The position numbers and the translations under genes are program-made. DNA of 64,000 bases from Paenibacillus curdlanolyticus YK9 (lineage in GTDB: Bacteria; Bacillota; Bacilli; Paenibacillales; Paenibacillaceae). Numbering within the stretch: position 1 is the stretch's first letter; the number at the start of each line of letters is the position of its first letter. Positions 10,244 to 18,411 of this stretch are shown here, piece after piece. Under the pieces are notes generated by a model. The model was given only the letters and a program-made list of their open reading frames with translations. It did no database searches and had not been told where the DNA came from. The stretch covers positions 186,001-250,000 of the forward strand of contig NZ_AEDD01000007.1 of NCBI RefSeq assembly GCF_000179615.1, read 5' to 3'.

Positions 10244-11248
10244 ATGAAGAGCTGGTTTACTGACTATAAGGATTCATTATCGACAGTTGCTGCCCAAGTA
10301 GCTGAACGAATACAGGCTTTTCCCGAGCCGCTCGCGTCAGCAGGGAGCGAGTATTGGCGTGCCTACAATCCATTAGAGCAAGGCAGCACCAAAAACTATA
10401 TCTGTTACCTGCTCCCCCTATGGACGAACGAGTCCTGTAACCTTTCCGAGGACAAGGTCGAACGGCTTACGACTTCTTGCATATTCGCTATGCTTTATTT
10501 CTTCTTGCTGGACGATCGGGCTGACCGCCAGCCCACCGACAAGCTTAGCGCGATTTCCCCCGCTCACGCCGTCGCGTTGACAGCTCTCTTCCACGATGAA
10601 ATGATGCGGCTGTTTCAATCAGAATTTCCAGCCGACTCGCTATTCTGGACGTTGTATCGGCGATATCTGAGCGAGTGGGCAATTGCCGTTGCAACTGAGC
10701 AAGAGCAGCGACTCCCGTATGGCTCGATCTCGGAACCAGCCGAAGCGTTTAATTTTGCAAACAAGTCTGCTCCAGTAAAGCTGGCTGCTGCTTGTATCGC
10801 GATAGCTGCCGGGAAGGAGCATTGGATCCCTTCCTTCGAGGCCGCCATTAATCGAATCCTGCTTACACTTCAGATGATGGATGACTGGATGGACTGGGAA
10901 GAGGACTGGGAGCAGGGCAGCAATAGCAACATGTTGATTATCCATTTGAACCAGCGTTATCATGCCAGCCTCCCCATCGATCAACCACGAGCTCCTCTCG
11001 ATCGCAAGCAACTGGAAGACGAGCTTTATCTAAAAAGCGGCTTGCGCTCATTCGCGACAATAGCGTCCGACGCACATCAATCGTTGCTGGAAAACTCGAT
11101 CAGCGAGCCGGAACTGGAAAAAACGATAATGCATGTACATTCCTTTCACGAAACATTGACCAAACAACTAAATGATGTCGCTAATCAGATCGAACAAAAT
11201 AAATTATCGTTAATGCATGGCGGAATTTTTAATTTTTTGTCGAAATAA
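10244..11248 (+). CDS. ComQ-like class I isoprenoid-synthase-fold enzyme
   Basis: A 334-residue, probably cytosolic all-helical protein. Two aspartate-rich motifs are visible in the places expected for a class I prenyl-diphosphate synthase: DDRAD at residues 90-94 (LYFFLLDDRADRQ) and DDWMD at 213-217 (LQMMDDWMDWEED), with a conserved-looking FNFANKSAPVKL helix between them. In this fold the Asp clusters chelate Mg2+ that binds an isoprenyl diphosphate. The gene directly precedes a small NHLP-leader peptide ending in Tyr-Glu-Trp, with no other isoprenoid gene nearby, so a peptide-prenylating role like that of ComQ on ComX is inferred; a free terpene synthase is the alternative. ATG 10244 is preceded by GGAGGGAATAG. 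A TATAAT-like element at 10192 overlaps the end of the upstream terminator. Confidence 0.75.
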   Translation: MKSWFTDYKDSLSTVAAQVAERIQAFPEPLASAGSEYWRAYNPLEQGSTKNYICYLLPLWTNESCNLSEDKVERLTTSCIFAMLYFFLLDDRADRQPTDKLSAISPAHAVALTALFHDEMMRLFQSEFPADSLFWTLYRRYLSEWAIAVATEQEQRLPYGSISEPAEAFNFANKSAPVKLAAACIAIAAGKEHWIPSFEAAINRILLTLQMMDDWMDWEEDWEQGSNSNMLIIHLNQRYHASLPIDQPRAPLDRKQLEDELYLKSGLRSFATIASDAHQSLLENSISEPELEKTIMHVHSFHETLTKQLNDVANQIEQNKLSLMHGGIFNFLSK

Positions 11249-11335
11249 GGATAAATATGATAGATTTTAATTCTTTTGCATGATAGAATTAGGAAGAAAG
11301 AACTACTACTATTGTGCGAAGGGATTGGAGATCAC

Positions 11336-11587
11336 ATGGCGAACGCAGAACTATTAAAACAGCAGCTTATTCAGAAAGCATGGGAAGACGAGGCTTTCAA
11401 ACAACTACTGCTCTCCGATCCGAATGCAGCTTTAAAGGATGCTTACGGTATCGATGTACCAGCTAACTTAAAGCTGAAAGCACTTGAAGAAACTGATACA
11501 GAACTCTACCTTGTTATTCCTCAGAAACCTAGCAGCAATCAGCTGAAGTCTAGCGCAACAAGCACTACCGAAGGATACGAGTGGTAA
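11336..11587 (+). CDS. NHLP-leader RiPP-type precursor peptide with C-terminal GYEW
   Basis: An 83-residue peptide. Residues ~5-62 match the nitrile-hydratase-like leader (NHLP) of proteusin-type precursors: LIQKAWEDEAFKQLLLSDPN, AALKDAYGIDVP, then ETDTELYLVIPQKP. After the leader there is a short Ser/Thr-rich tail, SSNQLKSSATSTTEGYEW, instead of the long core of classical proteusins, and there is no Gly-Gly cleavage site. The last residue is Trp and the antepenultimate is Tyr. In ComX pheromones a Trp near the C-terminus is isoprenylated by ComQ; the adjacent isoprenoid-fold enzyme makes the same chemistry on this tail a reasonable inference. A GGATTGGAG site sits 5 nt before the ATG. The gene ends just before a strong terminator. 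Confidence 0.82.
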   Translation: MANAELLKQQLIQKAWEDEAFKQLLLSDPNAALKDAYGIDVPANLKLKALEETDTELYLVIPQKPSSNQLKSSATSTTEGYEW

Positions 11588-11609
11588 TTGCGCAATTGCT
11601 ATCAACAAC

Positions 11610-11652
11610 AAGAACTGCCAAAGGCTTCTATGCCTCAGCAGTTCTTTTTTGT
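11610..11652 (+). terminator. Intrinsic terminator after the precursor peptide gene
   Basis: AAGAACTGC pairs with GCAGTTCTT around an inner AGGC/GCCT helix and is followed by TTTTTT. It closes the isoprenoid-enzyme/precursor unit and overlaps the 3' end of the convergent histidine kinase gene. Confidence 0.9.
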
Positions 11653-13583
11653 TTCTCATTTACCTGACTATCGGCAGCTGCGGACGGAAGTCGGATGATT
11701 GCCTCTGTCCCTACACCTTTCTGACTACGAAACCGCAACGTACCCTGCATAACCTCAATAATGCGGAAAGTGACCATTAATCCTAGCCCGGTGCCTTTAG
11801 ACTTATTTGTAAAGTAAGGCTCACCTAGTTTTGCCAGAGCTTCTTCTTCAATTCCTTCTCCATTATCAGCAATGCACACGACGACGTCGTTATCTTCGAC
11901 CCGCGCAATAATTTGAATCCAGCCATTGCCGCGGTTCGTCGCCTCAAGACTATTCTTCACCATGTTGATGAGTGCTTGTTTAAACTTGGCCGTATTCCCC
12001 ATAGCATACAGATTGGGTTCAACTTCCAATTCAATTTTAGCCCCCTGCATCGTCGCAAGCGGTGACATCATTGCCTCAATCTGACTAAGCTCTTCGGTTA
12101 TACAAAGCAGCGTGACATCTTCCAACTGCGGCTTAGCAAACGTAAGAAAGTCGGTAATAATGCTGGATGCCCGATCCAGCTCTTGAATCGCCATATGCAG
12201 GAAGCGCTTATCCTTCTCTTGCACGGACTTATCCCCCATTAACTGAAGGAAACCTCTAGTGACCTGCAGAGGGTTTCGAACTTCGTGAGCAACGGACGCA
12301 GCCAACTGGCTAATGATTTCCATTTTTTCTGAACGCTGCAGCTCATGATTGAACATCTCCAGCTCTTTAGAATACCGTATTATGCGATCATAATTACTTG
12401 AAAATTGCCTGCCCATGACAGCAATTAATGAAAGGATAAAGCACAACAGTCCCCATTTCCACCAGATTAGTTGGTAACTGTTATCCCCATAATACAAAAC
12501 CAAGTTATAAATTCCTGCAATAGAGAAAAGTCCGAAGCCAATTGAAATGAGCAACGCATCCCTATTCCCTTTGATTGTAGAGCTAATCGAATAAGTGGAA
12601 AGAATGATAAACTGCACTAAAAAAGAGACACCTAATAGTGGTACCATAATAATACTCAGGCCAAACAGGTCGATGTTGAACCTGTCAAACACATAGGTTA
12701 CGAGCGCAAGAGCCGAACAGATCATCTGGGCGATGCGCAGCTTTCTAATCAAACCAAACGCTCCACCACCGAACACAATCTCGAAGAAAAGCGTAAAGAT
12801 CGGTACGATCGATAATAAACCAATGTCGAACAGACTAGACAGCAGAACTCCATTTTCTCGTTTAGCAAAGTGATGGAATGCTGGCGAATACCCCAGCACC
12901 ATGCACCCAATACACAAGATAATAAGACATAATGACAGCCAGAGCGCAATCTGCTGTCTCTTGAGAAAGAATAAACACACTGCCATAATAAGCGCCAAAA
13001 AAATCAAGGCGCTTCCATATATCACATCAATAACATCATATTTTACATATTCGGGTTCCATTTGATAATAATCTCCAAGAAGGATGTCTGACGTAATCGC
13101 GATACGTCCCTTGACTGACTGAAGCTTAATAGTCAACACGCTTCCACTATCCGTAGGAAACAGCGGTAACAGCATATACACCGCATCTTTTCCATATGAC
13201 CGTTCGGAATGATAAAACGGCATGCTCTGTCCTTCCCTGAATGCATCAATCGACGTACTTCGAATTCCCTTAAACCAGATTGCTGGCGTTAACCAATCGA
13301 GTTCAGGGAGTTTGACCTGGATAAGCGCTCCGCCAATACCATCAGGCATACTTGGCATTGGATGCAATGCATCTGCCTTTACCCAGCCTTTGACACCGAT
13401 TACTCGATCGATCGGTTCAGCAGCTTCCTCAACCGACAGCCACTTATACTCCCAGTTCGTGATCGCAACAGCAGGCTGATCCGCCGCATTGGGCTGGTCA
13501 GCAGCTTCAACTGGCAACGCGATGCTGCCAATCCCTATAACAACCAACACTAGCCATAACATTAATTTAACGAACGCTTTCAT
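11628..13583 (-). CDS. Multi-TM sensor histidine kinase with large extracellular loop
   Basis: A ~651-residue kinase with one N-terminal helix (MKAFVKLMLWLVLVVIGIG), about 170 residues of predicted extracellular domain, seven further membrane helices (~residues 190-400), and a C-terminal transmitter. The H-box is HEVRNPLQVTRGFLQLMG, the N-box NMVKNSLEAT, and G boxes ADNGEGI and GTGLGLMV are intact, so it should autophosphorylate. The transmitter is the HisKA type seen in sporulation-kinase relatives, not the HisKA_3 type of ComP. No response regulator lies next to it. Start ATG 13583 (second of two) follows GGAGGCGTATG; the frame is open further upstream but without support. It converges on the NHLP-peptide gene, with only 40 bp between stops, so a ligand-receptor link is possible but unproven. 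Confidence 0.88.
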   Translation of the reverse strand: MKAFVKLMLWLVLVVIGIGSIALPVEAADQPNAADQPAVAITNWEYKWLSVEEAAEPIDRVIGVKGWVKADALHPMPSMPDGIGGALIQVKLPELDWLTPAIWFKGIRSTSIDAFREGQSMPFYHSERSYGKDAVYMLLPLFPTDSGSVLTIKLQSVKGRIAITSDILLGDYYQMEPEYVKYDVIDVIYGSALIFLALIMAVCLFFLKRQQIALWLSLCLIILCIGCMVLGYSPAFHHFAKRENGVLLSSLFDIGLLSIVPIFTLFFEIVFGGGAFGLIRKLRIAQMICSALALVTYVFDRFNIDLFGLSIIMVPLLGVSFLVQFIILSTYSISSTIKGNRDALLISIGFGLFSIAGIYNLVLYYGDNSYQLIWWKWGLLCFILSLIAVMGRQFSSNYDRIIRYSKELEMFNHELQRSEKMEIISQLAASVAHEVRNPLQVTRGFLQLMGDKSVQEKDKRFLHMAIQELDRASSIITDFLTFAKPQLEDVTLLCITEELSQIEAMMSPLATMQGAKIELEVEPNLYAMGNTAKFKQALINMVKNSLEATNRGNGWIQIIARVEDNDVVVCIADNGEGIEEEALAKLGEPYFTNKSKGTGLGLMVTFRIIEVMQGTLRFRSQKGVGTEAIIRLPSAAADSQVNEKQKRTAEA

Positions 13584-13741
13584 CATACGCCTCCATGGTA
13601 TCCAATAAGCGCAAGCTATAGGAATAACGGGCAAATCCCCCGATTTTATCACCTCTCCTATCATTCGACAGTATTCGATATTCTCCCTGCCTAAAGTAAC
13701 ATTAATATACAAAATATTTATGAATCGATTGGTCTGGCGCC

Positions 13742-13793
13742 CAACAAAAAACCGACCATTCACAAAGGCTTCAATCCCTCGCAAAGGCCGGTT
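13742..13793 (-). terminator. Intrinsic terminator downstream of the cupin gene
   Basis: On the minus strand AACCGGCC pairs with GGTCGGTT across a longer arm region and is followed by TTTTTGTT. It is placed 22 bp after the cupin stop codon. Confidence 0.75.
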
Positions 13794-13815
13794 CTTCATT
13801 CGCTTGATGCGACTG

Positions 13816-14289
13816 TTATTTACTACCGATCAGCTTGAAATCATCATAATGGAAGCCTGGCGCCACGACGCAAGATACGAGCACTGGCTCATCGCCAAGC
13901 GGGCGAGCCTTCTGCCATACACGAGCAGGCACGAGCGCTTGCGGATGCTGTCCAGCCGCTACGTCGGCTCCAATAATAATTTCCGTCTCTTCCCCCGGGA
14001 GCTCGCCGTCGCCGCCCAGCGTCAGCAGCAACGGGCTGCCCGAATGCCACAGCCACAGCTCATCCGATAAAACAGTGTGCCATGCGGATTGCTCGCCCGG
14101 ATGAAGGACAAAATAAATCGACGAAGCCGAGAAGCGCGGGCCCGAATAATCGCCGCCTAACGTCTCCTGCGGTATCGTGAACGATGCTTTCCACAATTCT
14201 TTGTACCATCCGCCTTCGACATGCGGCTTCAGCCCGAGCTGCTCCACAAGCGGCGAAATCTCGATTGTTGCGGTCTTCGAAGTGCTCAT
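13816..14289 (-). CDS. Cupin_5 (DUF985) family protein
   Basis: A 157-residue small cupin. The family features are the opening LVEQLGLKPHVEGGWYKELW, the SIYFVLHPGEQSAWHTVLSDELWLWHSG block that forms the barrel and carries histidines able to bind a metal, and the ending VVAPGFHYDDFKL. DUF985 proteins are small cupins with no assigned reaction in most bacteria. The ATG follows AGGTGATCGGGAG. It is a single gene with its own terminator, upstream of nothing co-directional except the histidine kinase, from which it is separated by that terminator. Confidence 0.88.
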   Translation of the reverse strand: MSTSKTATIEISPLVEQLGLKPHVEGGWYKELWKASFTIPQETLGGDYSGPRFSASSIYFVLHPGEQSAWHTVLSDELWLWHSGSPLLLTLGGDGELPGEETEIIIGADVAAGQHPQALVPARVWQKARPLGDEPVLVSCVVAPGFHYDDFKLIGSK

Positions 14290-14370
14290 CTCCCGATCAC
14301 CTATCCATTCTCTCTGTAATAATCAATAGACTCTAGTGTAGTCTGATTAAATCGGATTGTAAATGGACGA

Positions 14371-15606
14371 TCATTGGTTGCCCAAATGAACCCCATTCGT
14401 ATCGTGTGGTGCGAAGAACGAGAGCTGATCCGATAATTCGCTGCGAATCGTTGATTCAATCGTTTCGATCACCCGCTCCGGTGTCATCAGGGTCGTATAG
14501 CGCCAACCGATCTCCTTGTCCCATATCGCGCTCGCTTGGGCATCAAGCGGCGTCGTGTAGACCGGCGCGAGCTTGTCATACCATTTCGAAGAATATAGCG
14601 AAGCGCGGTAACGCTGCTCATTTTCTAGCTGGTACTGCATATACGCCCATGCGGCCTCCTTGTTCTTGCTCTGCTTCGGTATCGCGTACACCCAGCCCGA
14701 AATGATGCCATACTGATTAAAGGGAAGCCGCGTGATTTGCCACTTGTCCGCTAGCTTAGGCAACCATTCTGACAGCTGTTCGGTTGCCCATTCCCCATTG
14801 ACGAACATAACCAATTCACCACTGCGAAGCGCCTCCTGCCCGGCGGCATCCCAGATGGACGCACCTAGCGGCAGCTGCTCCTTATACGCAGCCCTCGCGA
14901 TACGCAGCGCATCGATATATGCATTCGTGTTGCGCACGAATGAGCCATTTGATCGAAAAAACCCGTTCGTAAACCCATAAATCTCGAACGGATCCGTCGG
15001 CTGCTGCATCGTACGCTTGCCCTTCTTCGCTAACGCTCTAGTCATTTGAAGCCAGCGCTCTGAGCTTTCCATGTAAGTACCAAGCTGCTCTGGATCGCTC
15101 GGAAACCCATTTTCCTTCAGCACATCTGCTCGGTAAAAGGTGACGCCAGCATGCAGCGATCTTGGCATAAATACCAGCTTCATATTCTTTAACGAGCGAA
15201 ACCGCTCCAAACTCAGCCCGGGAAAATAACGGTTCGCCGCTTCCACCGCATTGTAGGGAGGCATAGACAAATCCTCAAATGTATCAAAATTAATGAGGCC
15301 GCTCATCTGCCCATAATCCAATTCGATCAGATCCGGCGGGTTGCTGCTGTCCAGCGCCGCCAATATCTCTTCAACGGAGCTTCTCGACGTGAGCTTCCTT
15401 TGAATGTTCACGTTGCGGCTCTTCTCGAATGCTCCGGCATCCCCTTCCTCATAGGAATAAGAGGTTAATAGATGCAGCGTTCGGCTAGCTTCCGCCACCT
15501 CCGGCTTTGCCGACTGGATGACAGGCTCCTCTTGAAAAACATGCTGCGCCGGCGTACAGCCTTGCACGAAGAGCATTACGCCCAGCAGCAAGACTCCCGT
15601 TCGCAT
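14371..15606 (-). CDS. Extracellular solute-binding lipoprotein next to a GGDEF-EAL gene
   Basis: A ~411-residue family 1 type solute-binding protein. The N-terminus MRTGVLLLGVMLFVQGC is a lipoprotein signal with Cys17 as the lipidated residue. Downstream are features of this fold such as LIELDYGQMSGLINF, GVTFYRADVLKENGFP, and NEQ/EAAWAYMQYQLENEQRY. No ABC permease or ATPase gene lies beside it. Instead it starts 10 bp after the stop of a GGDEF-EAL gene on the same strand. That points to a sensory rather than transport role: an extracytoplasmic ligand-binding lipoprotein that modulates the membrane c-di-GMP protein (inference). ATG 15606 is preferred over an upstream in-frame start at 15645 because of the GGGGGAAGGGG upstream sequence and lipobox position. 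Confidence 0.82.
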   Translation of the reverse strand: MRTGVLLLGVMLFVQGCTPAQHVFQEEPVIQSAKPEVAEASRTLHLLTSYSYEEGDAGAFEKSRNVNIQRKLTSRSSVEEILAALDSSNPPDLIELDYGQMSGLINFDTFEDLSMPPYNAVEAANRYFPGLSLERFRSLKNMKLVFMPRSLHAGVTFYRADVLKENGFPSDPEQLGTYMESSERWLQMTRALAKKGKRTMQQPTDPFEIYGFTNGFFRSNGSFVRNTNAYIDALRIARAAYKEQLPLGASIWDAAGQEALRSGELVMFVNGEWATEQLSEWLPKLADKWQITRLPFNQYGIISGWVYAIPKQSKNKEAAWAYMQYQLENEQRYRASLYSSKWYDKLAPVYTTPLDAQASAIWDKEIGWRYTTLMTPERVIETIESTIRSELSDQLSFFAPHDTNGVHLGNQ

Positions 15607-15616
15607 CCCCTTCCCC

Positions 15617-18205
15617 CTATTCAATGCGCATCCCTCCCCGCCCAAACCACTTGCCCATCTCTTGCGCCGGCAACGCTCGGCTGTAATAGAAACCTTGCTG
15701 CAAGCAGCAGCCAGCAGTCTTCAGCGCTTCAGATTCGCCATTCGTTTCGACGCCCTCCGCGACAACAAGCCAATTCCTTGCCTGAGCAAGCAGCAGCATC
15801 GTCTGGACGATCGACAGCTTGTCCTTATCTCGATCCAGCTCATGAACGAAGGTCCGGTCAATTTTGAAACCATCCACCGGCATGCGATTCAATAAGCCAA
15901 GCGAGGAATAGCCCGTGCCAAAATCATCGATCCATACTTTCACGCCGCGCTGCTTCAAGCGGTGCAGTTCAGCAATAACCCGCTCAGGATGCTTGGCGAA
16001 CACTTCCTCCGTAATCTCAACCTCTAACAACTCAGGCGGAATGCCCGTTTCTGTCAGCAGTTCCTCCAAATAATCAACGATTCCATGCAGCTGGATCTGC
16101 GTTGGAGATAAATTGATCGCGACTGGCACAACCGGTTCGCCATTATCCAGCCATTCCTTGATTTGGCGACATGCTTCTCTTGCGACCCATTCCCCAATCG
16201 GCTTCAACAATCCGCAGCTTTCCGCCATCGGAATGAATACCCCAGGGGAAATCGGACCATATTCAGGATGCGTCCATCGCAGCAGCGCCTCAATAGAAAT
16301 CGTCCGCTCCGCGCCCCGATCATAGATCGGCATGTAATGAAGCTGGAGCTGCCGGCGATCCACCGCTTTGCGCAGCTCGAATTCTAGCCTCATCCGCTGT
16401 GAGAGGTCCGTCTTCGGCGGAGTGAAGAAGGAGTACCCATTACCGCCGATCGCTTTGGAATCGTACATGGCGAAATCAGCATTTTTGACAATCGTCTCCG
16501 CCTCCAAGCCACTTATCGCAGACGATCCGATGCCGACGCTAGCCGTCACGTAGAGCTCCTCGCCTCCAATATGGAACGGATTCTCCAAGTCAGCCAGCAG
16601 CTCCGTCGCCAGCGCACGTGCCTCCTCCTCCTCCGCAATGAGCACGAGCACGAATTCATCGCCCCCAAGGCGAGCCATAAACATATGCGGTTCCAAATCC
16701 CTTGAAAGCCGCACCGCCACTTGCTGCAGCAGCAGGTCGCCTACCGCATGGCCAAGCGTATCGTTAATATGCTTGAACCGATCCAAATCAACGAACATGA
16801 CATATACTTCCTGCCCTTCGCTCTGCTGCGCCTGCTCAACCGCTTGCCGCAAATGCTCATGGAAATGCAAGCGATTCGGCAAACCTGTCAACGAGTCGTA
16901 ATAAGCTAGTTCTCTTGACTCCTTGAACATCGTACTCAGCTTCAAGGTGACGACACGAAAGTTGCTCACAAGCCAGTTAATCTCTTCCAGATTCGATTGC
17001 GGCCACACGAGCGCCTCGCCCGCCTTCACCTTATCGGGAATGCCGGCAGACATCATCGCCAATCGATGTACAGCGCGAACGAGAAACCGATGAATGAACA
17101 GTGCGAACAGGCCAAAAATAATGCTGATATAGATGCCGCTCATCAGCTGTGCGGCGTAGACGCTGTACACCTCGTTGCGATACGAATCGAGCGGCAGCCG
17201 GACATACAGGACGAAATCATCCAAATACACCGGATAAGTGTAGGACATCTTCATCCACTGCTCACCTGCAAGCCCCGGCCCTGGCGGCTCCGGCGACCAC
17301 ATTTGCCCGTGCAGCGGACCGTTTTTTTGCCGACTGACGAGTCCATGCCATTGCTGCATTGGCATCGTCCCGTTCGATACGATCAGCAAGCTTTGGCCAT
17401 CACGTGAATGCAATTCGGCCTCATAGGGGGTCGAGGAAAGTACGTTCTGGATCAAATTGCGAACATCGGCCAACTCCAGGTACCCGTGAAGGCGCAAGCC
17501 TCGAAGCTCCGCATCTGACATCGCTTGGAAGCCCAATTCCAACATCATTGCCGACTGGCTCGCTTGCTGCTTGAGGTCGCGCATCATATTTTCCTTAAAT
17601 GTATGCCCCCCATTAATAAAAAACAGCATAGAAGAGCCGAGCATCGCAGCCAACGTAATATGCAGCAATGCACGGGATATTCGCAGCGTAGCGCCCGTCC
17701 TCGCCGAGGCATGCCCAAGCAGAACGCTGACTCTTCCGTATTTTTGCGCCAGCTCAGCAATAAGCGCATTTCCTAAACCGCCGGCCAAAACCGTATAAGT
17801 GAAAAATAAAGTCTCTTGCGTCGAATGACCTGCATGCCAATGCATATATAGCTGCATGGGCATGCCGATGAATAGCCAGTACAACGCATTAGCGCCGATC
17901 ATCCCGAGCTTCCGCCACCGGCTTGCCAGAGCCGCAGTAAGCGCGATTTCCACGGTATGGAGCAGAAAGCTTGAACTTGGCAGCACGAAGCTTATAACAG
18001 CGCCATGCACGAGGACAAGCAGCAGCAAGCCCGCTCGCCAGCCGAACAACTGCGATGCTAACAGCAGGAGTGCCCCGCCGCACGAAAAGCCCGTCCCGAA
18101 AAACAGCTCAACGGGATAGGCATACGATAAGTAGGCAAAAAGACCTATAAGGCTATAAACAATCATTTTTCTATATACTCGAAAAGGCTGAGGGCGATTC
18201 ATCAT
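15617..18205 (-). CDS. Membrane GGDEF-EAL cyclic-di-GMP protein
   Basis: An 862-residue protein. About six N-terminal helices (residues ~10-190) are followed by a helix and an extracytoplasmic region of ~150 residues, another helix near 365-385, a HAMP-like linker, then GGDEF (residues 514-518, ARLGGDEF) and EAL (Glu639, SIEALLRW). The EAL residues DDFGTGYSSL, KIDRTF and VVAEGVET are intact, so both diguanylate cyclase and phosphodiesterase activities are possible. ATG 18205 is chosen over the open frame upstream because it follows AAGGAGACAGC. The solute-binding lipoprotein gene follows after 10 bp, suggesting it supplies ligand input to the extracytoplasmic part. It is the second c-di-GMP enzyme in the window and is not a close copy of the first. 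Confidence 0.93.
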   Translation of the reverse strand: MMNRPQPFRVYRKMIVYSLIGLFAYLSYAYPVELFFGTGFSCGGALLLLASQLFGWRAGLLLLVLVHGAVISFVLPSSSFLLHTVEIALTAALASRWRKLGMIGANALYWLFIGMPMQLYMHWHAGHSTQETLFFTYTVLAGGLGNALIAELAQKYGRVSVLLGHASARTGATLRISRALLHITLAAMLGSSMLFFINGGHTFKENMMRDLKQQASQSAMMLELGFQAMSDAELRGLRLHGYLELADVRNLIQNVLSSTPYEAELHSRDGQSLLIVSNGTMPMQQWHGLVSRQKNGPLHGQMWSPEPPGPGLAGEQWMKMSYTYPVYLDDFVLYVRLPLDSYRNEVYSVYAAQLMSGIYISIIFGLFALFIHRFLVRAVHRLAMMSAGIPDKVKAGEALVWPQSNLEEINWLVSNFRVVTLKLSTMFKESRELAYYDSLTGLPNRLHFHEHLRQAVEQAQQSEGQEVYVMFVDLDRFKHINDTLGHAVGDLLLQQVAVRLSRDLEPHMFMARLGGDEFVLVLIAEEEEARALATELLADLENPFHIGGEELYVTASVGIGSSAISGLEAETIVKNADFAMYDSKAIGGNGYSFFTPPKTDLSQRMRLEFELRKAVDRRQLQLHYMPIYDRGAERTISIEALLRWTHPEYGPISPGVFIPMAESCGLLKPIGEWVAREACRQIKEWLDNGEPVVPVAINLSPTQIQLHGIVDYLEELLTETGIPPELLEVEITEEVFAKHPERVIAELHRLKQRGVKVWIDDFGTGYSSLGLLNRMPVDGFKIDRTFVHELDRDKDKLSIVQTMLLLAQARNWLVVAEGVETNGESEALKTAGCCLQQGFYYSRALPAQEMGKWFGRGGMRIE

Positions 18206-18341
18206 GCTGTCTCCTTCTAGGTGTTGAATCCATAGTCCTACTTTCTTAATCGGCGAATACGAAGCCATTTTCGAGGGAAATAAATGGATTCTACAGCAAC
18301 TCCTTCACTTTCTGCGGAGCGGTGTTTTCATTGTTTGAAAT

Positions 18342-18375
18342 CAAAAAAACAGAGAGGCGTCATGCGCCTCTCTGT
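18342..18375 (-). terminator. Intrinsic terminator after nasC
   Basis: On the minus strand a 12-bp stem AACAGAGAGGCG/CGCCTCTCTGTT is followed by TTTTTTT. It ends the nasB-nasC transcript. Confidence 0.93.
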
Positions 18376-18411
18376 TCCAATCCGTTCGTTTGTTCGTTAT
18401 ATACAAATGAA

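Noticed and set aside
11628-13583. Calling the kinase ComP
   Set aside because: Its H-box HEVRNPLQ belongs to HisKA kinases, not the HisKA_3 class of ComP, and no ComA-like regulator is adjacent; the topological likeness alone is insufficient.
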